From NCBI GenBank assembly GCA_022792035.1, contig JAAWAE010000019.1, forward strand, positions 1-52,948: a DNA stretch of 52,948 bases, in the 5' to 3' direction. Position numbers and translations under genes: made by a program. Shown here in pieces: positions 1-8,162 of this stretch (positions are counted from its first letter, which is position 1; each line of letters starts with the position of its first letter). Under the pieces are notes generated by a model. That model worked only from the letters and a program-made list of their open reading frames with translations. It made no database searches and was not told the DNA's origin. Origin of the DNA: Ruminiclostridium sp. Its GTDB lineage: Bacteria > Bacillota > Clostridia > Oscillospirales > Oscillospiraceae.

Positions 1-1328
<1,328 letters not shown>

Positions 1329-1380
1329 GGGGACGGTCTCCTTTCTCCGGGCGGGGTTTCTGGGGCTGTTTTCACCAAAT

Positions 1381-1409
1381 ATTTTATCAGATATGGACGA
1401 GGAATGCAA
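1381..1409 (-). promoter_or_regulatory. Promoter of the 783-1328 gene
   Basis: Minus strand: -35 TTGCAT (1404-1409), 17-bp spacer, -10 TAAAAT (1381-1386). It closely resembles the promoter at 2776-2804, including the spacer and the bases after the -10. Confidence 0.7.
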
Positions 1410-1420
1410 GGCGTTTCGGC

Positions 1421-1458
1421 AAAAAGAGCAGCGGGAGGGTCCCGCCCTGCCGCTGCTC
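1421..1458 (-). terminator. Intrinsic terminator after the PBP-like gene
   Basis: Minus-strand hairpin with arms GAGCAGCGG / CCGCTGCTC followed by TTTTT. It lies just past the stop of the PBP-like gene and just before the next promoter. Confidence 0.75.
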
Positions 1459-1467
1459 CTTCGGTTC

Positions 1468-2709
1468 TCATAATTTATCGAAAACCCCCTCCATCATCTG
1501 CCGCCACAAATGCACGGAGGGATTTTGGGGCAAGGTGACCTGCTCATGGGAGGCATACCCGCTCCAAATGGCGGCGGTATACTCCGGGGTATACCCCACG
1601 AACCAGAAATCTTTCCTAGAGGCACTGATCCCGGGCACTCCGGCAACCTCCTGCCCCGCAAAACCGGCCATCCTCCCGGCGCTGTCGGTCACGGTCTCCT
1701 TCAGCAACGCGGTCATCGCGGCGGCGGTCTCCTCTTTGATCACCCGGGTGGTCTGGGGCGTGTTCCGCTCCAGCAGCGCCTCTCCTCCGTTCCGCGTCAC
1801 CAGGGTGTACAGCGTGGGCTTGACGTACTCGCCGCCCCGGGCAAAGACCGAATAGGCGGCTGCCATGTCCATGGTGCTGATGCCGTCCGTCAGACCGCCC
1901 AGGGCCAGCCCCGCCGGGGTGAGGTCGGTCACACTGCGCCCATCCACGGTGCGCTCTGATACCAGCTCGATCCCGAAATGATCCTGAACGAACTGCGCGC
2001 TCTCCTCCGGGGTCAGATACTGGTCCAGAATCCACACCGGCACACAGGAGGAATTCACAGACAGGGCTTCGCTTACCGTAATGGTACCGCGATAGGTGCC
2101 ATAAGGATTCACCGGCCATTTTTTCTCCGGAAACAGGGGCTGATCCTGCACGGTACTCTCCGGCGTCACCGCCCCCTTCTCCATGGCCGGAGCGTACACC
2201 GACAGGGGCGCCAGGGCCGAACCGGGCATATGGAGGGCTTGGGGGTCCCCGGCGATGGCCAGGACATTCCCCGTGGCGCTGTCCAGGAGGACTACGGAGG
2301 ATTGCATCGGTTCCCCGCTCTCGGAGGCCGGTCTGTTCTCTTCCTCTGCGCAGGCCGTCTCTGCCAGTTCCTGAAGCTGGCGGTCCAGACGCAGATAGAC
2401 TTCCAACCCGCCCTCGGCCATCAGGGTCTCCGCCTCCTCCTGGGTGTAATCGTACTGCTCCATGAGGTCCTGGGTCACCGCCTGGGCGGCGGCTTCCACA
2501 TAAAGGCGCTCCCCGGCGGTGGAATTGGTTTCGTCCCCGATGGGGACCCATTCGCTTGCCGCCATGTCCTTGACAAAAAAGGCGCAGGGCTGGGGCTCCG
2601 GCGCTGCCCCGTCCGCGCTGGGCGCCGCGCCCGGGGTGCCGCAGCCAGTCAAGAGGATGCCGGTCATGACGGCCGCTGATATGGCGGTGATTGTTTTCTT
2701 TCGATTCAT
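1468..2709 (-). CDS. PBP transpeptidase-like lipoprotein lacking the catalytic motifs
   Basis: A 413-residue exported protein. The N-terminus is a lipoprotein signal with lipobox LLTGC (Cys23). From ~residue 138 it follows the class A/B penicillin-binding transpeptidase fold: VVLLDSATGNVLAIAG, then PGSALAP at 162-168, where active enzymes have SxxK (typically PGSTFKP), and AGVPGIS near 356-362 followed by DFWFVGYTPEYTAAIW, where active enzymes have KTGT before DAWFVGYTP. The SxxK lysine is alanine and the KTG lysine is valine, so acylation chemistry should be lost. The SxN position is ambiguous (S-V-N or N-S-S). The start follows AAAAGGAGG; the upstream frame lacks an RBS. It may act as a scaffold or ligand-binding lipoprotein in wall synthesis (inference). 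Confidence 0.8.
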   Translation of the reverse strand: MNRKKTITAISAAVMTGILLTGCGTPGAAPSADGAAPEPQPCAFFVKDMAASEWVPIGDETNSTAGERLYVEAAAQAVTQDLMEQYDYTQEEAETLMAEGGLEVYLRLDRQLQELAETACAEEENRPASESGEPMQSSVVLLDSATGNVLAIAGDPQALHMPGSALAPLSVYAPAMEKGAVTPESTVQDQPLFPEKKWPVNPYGTYRGTITVSEALSVNSSCVPVWILDQYLTPEESAQFVQDHFGIELVSERTVDGRSVTDLTPAGLALGGLTDGISTMDMAAAYSVFARGGEYVKPTLYTLVTRNGGEALLERNTPQTTRVIKEETAAAMTALLKETVTDSAGRMAGFAGQEVAGVPGISASRKDFWFVGYTPEYTAAIWSGYASHEQVTLPQNPSVHLWRQMMEGVFDKL

Positions 2710-2737
2710 CGTCGTTCCTCCTTTTCTGCTTGCAATA

Positions 2738-2768
2738 CAAAAAACGGGCAAGGCACTGTCACTGCCCG
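2738..2768 (-). terminator. Terminator-like hairpin at the very start of the PBP-like leader
   Basis: Minus strand: ACGGGCA ... TGCCCGT followed by TTTTTT, lying between the -10 of the promoter at 2776-2804 and the ATG of the PBP-like gene. If the promoter is right, transcription starts at or next to the 5' arm, so the hairpin forms from the first bases of the transcript. It could be an attenuator or a 5' stabiliser, or a second terminator for the upstream operon. Confidence 0.55.
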
Positions 2769-2775
2769 TTAAAAT

Positions 2776-2804
2776 ATTTTAGCAGAAAAGGAACAGGAAT
2801 GCAA
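2776..2804 (-). promoter_or_regulatory. Promoter of the PBP-like gene
   Basis: Minus strand: -35 TTGCAT (2799-2804), 17-bp spacer, -10 TAAAAT (2776-2781) with an extended TGC. It sits directly after the terminator of the ECF-sigma cluster. Confidence 0.7.
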
Positions 2805-2814
2805 GTTATTTCGC

Positions 2815-2852
2815 TGAAAAAAGCCCAGCCCTCCGGGTGGGAGGGCTGGGGC
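2815..2852 (-). terminator. Terminator of the exported-protein operon
   Basis: Minus-strand hairpin AGCCCCAGCCCTCC / GGAGGGCTGGGCT with a T6 tail, 4 bp past the stop of the 2856-3440 lipoprotein gene. Confidence 0.85.
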
Positions 2853-2855
2853 TTA

Positions 2856-3440
2856 TCAGTTTTCAGCGATCCAAGAAACCGCCATGCTATTGTCCCACGG
2901 AAGATACTCGTCCCTGTTTGGACCGGAAACATATAGATTCCCCATGAGAAAAAACAACTTTTGTCCACGATAGCTTTCCTCAAAGTTATATTCTGAAACA
3001 CAGCTTAGCGTGCGGGCATTTGAATCATAGTGCAACCACCTTTGCTTTGCATATGGCTCCAAATGGGAGCGCACGAGCAAACTTTTCGTTGTTTCCTTAT
3101 TGTATTCGCTGCTGGAAACACAAATTACGTCAAAATACAATTTCGGTAAGCCGTCTGATTCCAATATTCCAATCTCCCAGGTTTCCGGGAAGGTGAGTTG
3201 ATAGAGAACATAGAGCTCGTTCCCATTACCAAGGGTCTTCACAACCTCCAATGACACCCCGTCTTCTGTATGGACTTGATGGATCGTTTGAGGGCTCCAA
3301 TCCATTTCCGAAGAAGCAACGCTGGACAGCCCAAACTCTTCTAACACAGCCGCTGATAGTTCTTGTTGCGGCTGCACGCTACAAGCGCCAAGAATGCCAA
3401 GCACGAGAATGAGAACAAACAAATTCCTAACCTGTTTCAT
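2856..3440 (-). CDS. Small lipoprotein of the ECF-sigma cluster (194 aa)
   Basis: Function not recognised. The N-terminus MKQVRNLFVLILVLGILGAC is a lipoprotein signal with lipobox LGAC (Cys20). The remainder is a single extracytoplasmic domain of ~170 residues, rich in beta-forming residues, ending in a run of aromatic residues. It is the last gene of the group 4468-3440-2856, 33 bp after the preceding stop, and is followed by a strong terminator. The RBS is weak (AAAAGAATGGC), so translation may depend on upstream cistrons. Base composition is visibly lower in GC than the flanking operons. Confidence 0.75.
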   Translation of the reverse strand: MKQVRNLFVLILVLGILGACSVQPQQELSAAVLEEFGLSSVASSEMDWSPQTIHQVHTEDGVSLEVVKTLGNGNELYVLYQLTFPETWEIGILESDGLPKLYFDVICVSSSEYNKETTKSLLVRSHLEPYAKQRWLHYDSNARTLSCVSEYNFEESYRGQKLFFLMGNLYVSGPNRDEYLPWDNSMAVSWIAEN

Positions 3441-3473
3441 GCCATTCTTTTCAGACTGTTGATGGGCAGAGTA

Positions 3474-4070
3474 TTAGTAGATCTTAGCGGATCCGTTCAC
3501 ATAAAATTCCACATAATATTCCCCTGAAAAGTCGAAGAATGCTCCGTCAGATTGACTATAGACGGAAATTCTACAATTGTAGTGCGCGGCAAGCGTCCTT
3601 AAGGAATCTATACGTTTATAGTCCTTACTCATTACAGAAAGTTTGTGATCTTTGTCAGGTACGTGGGCGGTGATATCCTTGACGGAACTAATAATAGGGA
3701 CTCCATAGTTGTTCTTAGATTTTGTATAAAATGCTTTGAAAGTAATAGTATACGGGGAGCCATTACCTTTTAGACGGGTCACAGAATTCTCATATACAGT
3801 TTCAGCATACGGGACGATAGGAGTACTGTCTGTCATCTGATTTTCGGGCAAATAAGACTCTTGAACAGCCTGCTCCCAAAGTTTCTGGGCCCGTGCGTTG
3901 TTCTCCTTCAGTTCTGCTTCAAATGCGGCGAGTTCCTCAGCGGAATTTACAGTGATGAAAATTTCTCCTGAATGCTCATCTGCGGGATATTGGCTTTCAG
4001 CGGCAAAAGCTGTCGCTGAGCATCCTAGACACATGCTTAAAAACAAGCAGGCAGTTAAAAACTTTTTCAT
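3474..4070 (-). CDS. Secreted hypothetical protein (198 aa)
   Basis: Function not recognised. Start ATG at 4068-4070 after TTAGGAGG; a longer frame upstream lacks an RBS. Residues 1-~23 form a signal peptide with a likely AFA-A cleavage site (SATAFAAES), so the Cys residues at the hydrophobic end are probably removed. The mature protein has an acidic/helical stretch (AEELAAFEAELKENNARAQ) and then a C-terminal beta-rich part. It lies 41 bp downstream of the small beta-sandwich protein and shares its operon. No membrane anchor is seen, so it is released or held by partners. Confidence 0.7.
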   Translation of the reverse strand: MKKFLTACLFLSMCLGCSATAFAAESQYPADEHSGEIFITVNSAEELAAFEAELKENNARAQKLWEQAVQESYLPENQMTDSTPIVPYAETVYENSVTRLKGNGSPYTITFKAFYTKSKNNYGVPIISSVKDITAHVPDKDHKLSVMSKDYKRIDSLRTLAAHYNCRISVYSQSDGAFFDFSGEYYVEFYVNGSAKIY

Positions 4071-4111
4071 AAAAATCCTCCTAATTCTAAGATTGAGTGT
4101 TGACGTTATTT

Positions 4112-4468
4112 TTACGGGCACGTCCTAGTCACTGACTTCGTCGGCTGAGCCACGCCATTGATTGTAACATCAAGGGTCAGCTTATACGTTTCGCCTCTGG
4201 TAACAGACTTAGTCTTCTGCAGTTGGGCGGATTGTGTTCCAGTGGCAGTCCACACAGAAAGACAAGTGTTGCCATGCCACAGCTTAGCAACCAGAACAAC
4301 AGAATCCCGGGCGTTGTCTGCTCTAGCAGAAGCAGTACAAGTCGCGCTCGTGCCGGAGAAAGAAATGTTGGCTTGAACTCTCGGCATCCGCTCGGGTCCT
4401 GCTGCAAACACAGGAACACTCAATACAACCGCAAACAGCAGGACCAGGGACAAGACTTTCGTTTTCAT
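4112..4468 (-). CDS. Small secreted Ig-like beta protein (118 aa)
   Basis: Start chosen at the ATG 8 nt after GGAGG; a GTG three codons earlier lies inside the RBS. The signal peptide ends at VFA-AG. The mature ~95 residues look like one Ig-like beta sandwich with paired cysteines (ATCTAS, GNTCLSVW and the C-terminal TCP) and the pattern LTLDVTINGVAQPT. Similar short exported proteins recur in gut Clostridia (recollection, not searched); no function is known to me. It is the first gene after the regulatory element at 4533-4581. Confidence 0.7.
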   Translation of the reverse strand: MKTKVLSLVLLFAVVLSVPVFAAGPERMPRVQANISFSGTSATCTASARADNARDSVVLVAKLWHGNTCLSVWTATGTQSAQLQKTKSVTRGETYKLTLDVTINGVAQPTKSVTRTCP

Positions 4469-4532
4469 ATCGGGCACCTCCTTCCTCGATGTTTGTTTCG
4501 GAAAAACTCACCTCCTTCGTGCTCTCATAGTA

Positions 4533-4581
4533 CTGTAACAAAATAGCCGGATGATTTTGGACACCTTTCTAAAAATTTCTC
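4533..4581 (-). promoter_or_regulatory. Candidate ECF-sigma promoter, copy A
   Basis: Minus strand: GAGAAATTTTT (4571-4581), 7 nt, then TGTCCAAA, 15 nt, TGTTACAG (4533-4563). The last two blocks and the exact 15-nt spacing recur at 5807-5837 upstream of the sigma gene, again with GAGAAATTTTT a few bases further up. The 15-nt spacing fits ECF -35/-10 elements. It points at the 4468-4112 gene and its two followers. Confidence 0.6.
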
Positions 4582-4589
4582 GAAAATTT

Positions 4590-5264
4590 TTAGGATACCT
4601 GCCGGACGCTCTCAGCCAAGGAAATTAAGTCTGTTTCATCAAGGTAGGCTGAAATATAAAATAACATTGATGTTTCTTCATCCCACCACACAATGAGGTT
4701 TGCAACGTCTTCATTTTTTTCAATATAGAGATCGGCTGGCATCCCGTGAATCGAAGCACTCTGCTTTTCGGCGTTTTCTGCAATAAAGAAAATATCGTCA
4801 GGGCTTTCCTCTGCGTTTTGAATGTACCCAAATTCAAAGATTTGCCCTGCGGCATTGGCATATGTTACACAGAAGTCAGAATCCGTTGTGTTGCGGGATA
4901 CCTCTTGATACCCTTCTGGGACCTCCGGTAAGATATATGGAACAGGATCATTCGCAGTAGGTTCCCCTGAGAAGAAATAGTGCTGTGCGCCTTCCTCCAA
5001 GCGGCTCACCCACCCCAAGAAGATCTCCTTTGCTTCTGCGTTGACCTGGAAGAATGTCCCGCACCCCAGCAGGCAGACCAAAAGCATACAGGCAACCCGA
5101 AGAGCAGGGCGTATGGACGGACGTTTTGCGCGGCGAAGCAAGTGCTTCATTTTCTTTTGATGTTTTAAGCTGAACGTATGGGTACAATCCTCCGGAGCAG
5201 GGAGGCTGTCAATGATCGCCTTCCCGGCTTGGCGAGCGGCTTCCCGCAAACGTTCTTCGGTCAT
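4590..5264 (-). CDS. DUF4367-type membrane protein, probable anti-sigma partner (224 aa)
   Basis: N-terminal ~80 residues are basic and cytoplasmic, followed by one membrane helix (ALRVACMLLVCLLGCGTFF) and a ~130-residue extracytoplasmic domain matching DUF4367 (LPEVPEGYQEV ... VANLIVWWDEETSMLFYISA ... LISLAESV). The ATG overlaps the sigma-factor stop as ATGA, so the two are translationally coupled. Membrane proteins coupled to ECF sigma genes in this way usually hold the sigma factor inactive until an envelope signal arrives; that role is inferred from position and topology. It is followed by copy A of the shared upstream element. Confidence 0.8.
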   Translation of the reverse strand: MTEERLREAARQAGKAIIDSLPAPEDCTHTFSLKHQKKMKHLLRRAKRPSIRPALRVACMLLVCLLGCGTFFQVNAEAKEIFLGWVSRLEEGAQHYFFSGEPTANDPVPYILPEVPEGYQEVSRNTTDSDFCVTYANAAGQIFEFGYIQNAEESPDDIFFIAENAEKQSASIHGMPADLYIEKNEDVANLIVWWDEETSMLFYISAYLDETDLISLAESVRQVS

Positions 5265-5785
5265 ATTATGATCCCCTCCTCCTGGCAAAGTTCTTCCAAC
5301 CGTGACTTGGCCCGCTGCTCCAGCTTATAAGTGGCATCCATAGACTTCCCTAAAATCTCCGCCACCTCCTTGGGGGTAAACCCCTGTTCATAGCGCAATA
5401 GAATCACCTCCCGGTACTGAGGCGGCAGACGCAGGATACACCGGGCCAAGGGGTCCTCCGCGTGGCGTTCCATATCTTTGGGGTCCGCCATAGTGGGTAG
5501 GATTTCTTCCTGTGGATGCCGCTTCTTTCGGTTGTATAGGTTGATGGCTTTGTTCTCAACTACTGTAACAAGGAAAGACTTCGTTTTTGGACTCTCTACA
5601 TCAGAAATTGCAGAGAAATTTTCGATTACCGCCAGAAAGGCGTCATGGACCACCTCTTCTGCCTCATGCGGATTGTTCAAAATGCGGTTGGCAACATAGT
5701 ACATCAGCCCCTGATACTCGTGGTAGAGCTGCTCAAACTTGCCGCGCTCCTCCGGCACATCGATGGCCTGCAAGTAAATCAGCAC
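5261..5785 (-). CDS. ECF-family RNA polymerase sigma factor (174 aa)
   Basis: Sigma-70 region 2 is at the N-terminus (FEQLYHEYQGLMYYVANRILNNPHEAEEVVHDAFLAV) and region 4 at the C-terminus (LPPQYREVILLRYEQGFTPKEVAEILGKSMDATYKLEQRAKSRL shortened here to its two ends: LPPQYREVILLRY ... YKLEQRAKSRL). No extra domains. I place the start at GTG 5783-5785, 8 nt after AAGGGGGG; this gives the MLIYLQAID-type start common in this group, while longer frames upstream run through the promoter element. It should direct polymerase to its own promoter (5807-5858) and to copy A at 4533-4581. Confidence 0.9.
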   Translation of the reverse strand: MLIYLQAIDVPEERGKFEQLYHEYQGLMYYVANRILNNPHEAEEVVHDAFLAVIENFSAISDVESPKTKSFLVTVVENKAINLYNRKKRHPQEEILPTMADPKDMERHAEDPLARCILRLPPQYREVILLRYEQGFTPKEVAEILGKSMDATYKLEQRAKSRLEELCQEEGIII

Positions 5786-5806
5786 ATACAACACCCCCCT
5801 TAACCT

Positions 5807-5858
5807 CTGTAACAAAGCAGCCTGGGACATTTGGACACAAAGCAGGGAAAAATTTCTC
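5807..5858 (-). promoter_or_regulatory. Candidate ECF-sigma promoter, copy B (autoregulation)
   Basis: Minus strand: GAGAAATTTTT (5848-5858), 10 nt, then TGTCCAAA, 15 nt, TGTTACAG (5807-5837); the sigma GTG starts 21 nt further on. The same blocks with the same spacing occur at 4533-4563. Confidence 0.6.
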
Positions 5859-5976
5859 AAATTTCCTCATATTATTATAAACAAGGATATCATGATTGTA
5901 AAATCCTTTCTGATGTGCTACAATGAAACAGATTTCAGCTGAAAACGCTGTCAGATATAGAAAGGAGTCCCTCCCC

Positions 5977-7746
5977 ATGAAACGCTTCCTGTCCCTCTTT
6001 CTCTCCCTCCTGCTGCTGCTGAGCCTGTTCTGCGTCCCGGCCCAAGCCGCCGGGAACAAACTCATCGCCATCACCTACGACGACGGCCCCGGCCGCTACA
6101 CCGATCAGCTCCTGGACGGCCTCAAGGCCCGGGGGGCCAAAGCCACCTTCTTCGTCCTGGGGGACAGCGCCAGCTTCCGCCCGGACACTGTGGCCCGGGC
6201 CTTTCAGGAGGGCCACCAGATCGCCAACCACAGCTATTCCCACCCCGACCTGTCCAAACTCAGCGCCGCCGGCATCCAGGACCAGATCAACCGCAACCGG
6301 GATCTCCTGGACAGCATCTGCGGCAAAGGCGGGACCTACTTCGTTCGCGCTCCCTTCGGCAGCGTCAACAACGCCGTGAAGCAGAACGTGGGCGCGCCCA
6401 TCATCCATTGGAACGTGGACCCTCTGGACTGGAAGTACCGCGACGCCCAGCGGGTGAAAACCAAGCTGGTCAACGGCGCCAAGGACGGCGGCATCCTCCT
6501 GGTCCATGACCTCTACGCCACCACCGTGGAGGGGTCTCTGGCTGCCATCGACGCCTTGAAGGCCCAGGGGTATGAGTTCGTCACCGTCCGGGAGCTCTTC
6601 CGCCGCCGGGGCGCGGCCCTGCAAAACGGGGTGCAGTATTTCAGCTGTCCCGCCACCGGGAAGGATTTGGGGGGCATCGCCGTGCCTGTGATCTCCGCCG
6701 CGCCGGAGGGGAACCAGTACCGCGTTACCCTCACCGCCCAGCCGGGGGTGCCCGTCTACTACACCACCGACGGTTCGCCGGTGAAGCACGACAGCCCCCG
6801 GTATACCGGCCCCTTCCTGGTTTCCACTCCGGCTGCGGTCCAGGCTGTGGCCGCCTACGACCTCAAGGGCAGCCGCAGCGAGACGGCTTCCCAAGCTTTC
6901 ACGCAACCCCAGACCCAGCCACCGGTCCTTTCCCTGACCCAAGGGCAGGCCACCCTGTCCTCGCCCACCCCGGGGGCCTCGGTTTACTATGCCCTGGCGG
7001 GGGCGGACACCGCCCCGGAGTGTCTTTACGATGGGAATCCCTTTGCGCTCAGTCCCGGCACGATGGTTACTGCCTATGCTAAGGCGCCGGATTACCTTCC
7101 AAGCACTTCGGTGACTGCCTGCTATACGCCCCGGGGGCATCTTTTCTATGATGTCGCCCTGGACGCCTGGTATCTGGAGGCCGTGGACGAGCTCTGCACC
7201 CAGGGGACCATGACCGGGGTTGATGCCGGGCATTTCCGTCCCAACGGGAGCCTCACCCGGGGGCAGCTGGTGACGATTTTATATCGTGCCAGCGGGGAGA
7301 CTTCGGCGGGTGGGCTTTCACCTTTCCGGGATGTGCCCCAGGGGGCGTACTATGCCGACGCGGCCCTTTGGGCGTATCAGAACGGCATCGCCGGGGGGTA
7401 TGAGGACGGGACCTTCCGGCCGCAGAAGGATGTCACCCGGCAGGAAATGGCCGTTTTCTTCCAGCGGTATGTGGTTCGGAAGGAGGCCGCCCTGCTGCGT
7501 GCGGATGTTTCCGCTTACACCGATGCCGCCGCCATTGCCCCCTGGGCCAAGGAGGCTGTGGGAGAGCTTACCGCCAGCCAGCTCTTGGGTGGCGGAGGGG
7601 CCTTCCGGCCTGCCGTTCCTGCCAGCCGGGCAGAGGCTGCCGTGCTGCTCCATCGGACTCAGGGTTACATAGCTGTCTCCCATCTTCCGCCGCCTCAATC
7701 GGGGCCGGATCAGGCGAAGACCATGCCGCCGTTTACTGTTGGGTGA
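5977..7746 (+). CDS. SLH-anchored polysaccharide deacetylase (589 aa)
   Basis: Secreted enzyme predicted to remove N-acetyl groups from a cell-wall or surface glycan. Start ATG follows AAAGGAG at 5961-5967. Signal peptide ends at AQA-A (~24). NodB domain ~28-200 has TYDDGPG (D35, D36), the metal pair H85-x3-H89 (NHSYSHP), RAPFGS (R124) and LLVHD (H177). A chitobiase C-terminal-like module follows (VYYTTDGSPVKHDSPRYTGP, residues ~255-300), then three SLH repeats from ~395 (FYDVALDAWY, FRDVPQGAYY, YTDAAAIAPWA), which bind secondary wall polymer. All NodB motifs are present, so activity is expected. It diverges from the sigma operon and is followed by a hairpin array rather than a U-tailed terminator. 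Confidence 0.92.
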   Translation: MKRFLSLFLSLLLLLSLFCVPAQAAGNKLIAITYDDGPGRYTDQLLDGLKARGAKATFFVLGDSASFRPDTVARAFQEGHQIANHSYSHPDLSKLSAAGIQDQINRNRDLLDSICGKGGTYFVRAPFGSVNNAVKQNVGAPIIHWNVDPLDWKYRDAQRVKTKLVNGAKDGGILLVHDLYATTVEGSLAAIDALKAQGYEFVTVRELFRRRGAALQNGVQYFSCPATGKDLGGIAVPVISAAPEGNQYRVTLTAQPGVPVYYTTDGSPVKHDSPRYTGPFLVSTPAAVQAVAAYDLKGSRSETASQAFTQPQTQPPVLSLTQGQATLSSPTPGASVYYALAGADTAPECLYDGNPFALSPGTMVTAYAKAPDYLPSTSVTACYTPRGHLFYDVALDAWYLEAVDELCTQGTMTGVDAGHFRPNGSLTRGQLVTILYRASGETSAGGLSPFRDVPQGAYYADAALWAYQNGIAGGYEDGTFRPQKDVTRQEMAVFFQRYVVRKEAALLRADVSAYTDAAAIAPWAKEAVGELTASQLLGGGGAFRPAVPASRAEAAVLLHRTQGYIAVSHLPPPQSGPDQAKTMPPFTVG

Positions 7747-7824
7747 TGGTTCCCTCCCTCGGCGGAAAGCAGCGTTTTTGGCCCGCCCCGTCTCCTGAGA
7801 TTTTTGATACGTTTTCATCCCGCA

Positions 7825-8020
7825 CGCCCGGGGGCGCGGCCCCCCGGACCCCCGCCAGGGGCGCCGCGCCCCTGGACCCCGCCAAGGGGCGCCGCCCCTT
7901 GGATCCCCGCCGGGGGGCCAGCCCCCCTGGACCCCCACAGGGGCTGCCGCCCCCAGGACCCCCGCTCCAAGGGCTCCGCCCTTGGGTATCCCGCCAGGGG
8001 CTCCCGCCCCTGGACCCCGG
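7825..8020. repeat. Tandem array of seven ~28-bp GC-rich hairpin units
   Basis: The 7747-8097 gap is filled by seven head-to-tail units of the form GCC-arm-GC(n)GC-arm-GGACCCC. Arms differ between units but stay self-complementary: CCCGGGGGC/GCCCCCCGG, CCAGGGGC/GCCCCTGG, CCAAGGGGC/GCCCCTTGG, CAAGGGC/GCCCTTGG. This covariation supports selection on, or copying of, the folded form. Single units of the same family occur at 14120-14145, 21031-21060 and 23251-23280. Open frames across the array are artefacts of its composition. Confidence 0.8.
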
Positions 8021-8097
8021 GTCTTCGTGGGGTCCTTTCCCTTCTTTTCCTGTTCGTAAGGTTTCGGCGCTTACCTTAACCACCGGAATTTCTCTGC

Positions 8098-8156
8098 TTG
8101 ACAGCTCTGCCCCTTTCTATTAAAATAGGTGAAACACTGTTTTGATAGAAAGGGGC
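8098..8156 (+). promoter_or_regulatory. proBA promoter with a 12-bp inverted repeat
   Basis: -35 TTGACA (8098-8103), 17-bp spacer, -10 TAAAAT (8121-8126). A perfect 12-bp inverted repeat, GCCCCTTTCTAT (8109-8120) and ATAGAAAGGGGC (8145-8156), brackets the -10 and start site; its right arm covers the proB RBS. The left arm lies upstream of the transcript, so the repeat acts, if at all, as DNA (operator). Confidence 0.7.
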
Positions 8157-8162
8157 GTTGTC

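Noticed and set aside
4323-4541. 72-codon minus-strand frame starting just after the ECF element
   Set aside because: It overlaps the secreted Ig-like protein in another frame and encodes no recognisable signal; the RBS-proximal frame at 4468 has a clear signal peptide.
5935-7233. 432-codon minus-strand frame opposite the polysaccharide deacetylase
   Set aside because: The plus strand encodes complete NodB and SLH motifs with signal peptide and RBS.
7825-8020. CRISPR array
   Set aside because: Units are contiguous with no unique spacers, each is palindromic, and no cas gene is nearby.
7733-8123. Overlapping frames rich in Pro, Gly and Arg in the proB upstream gap
   Set aside because: They are translations of the tandem hairpin array; no RBS and no conserved domain.
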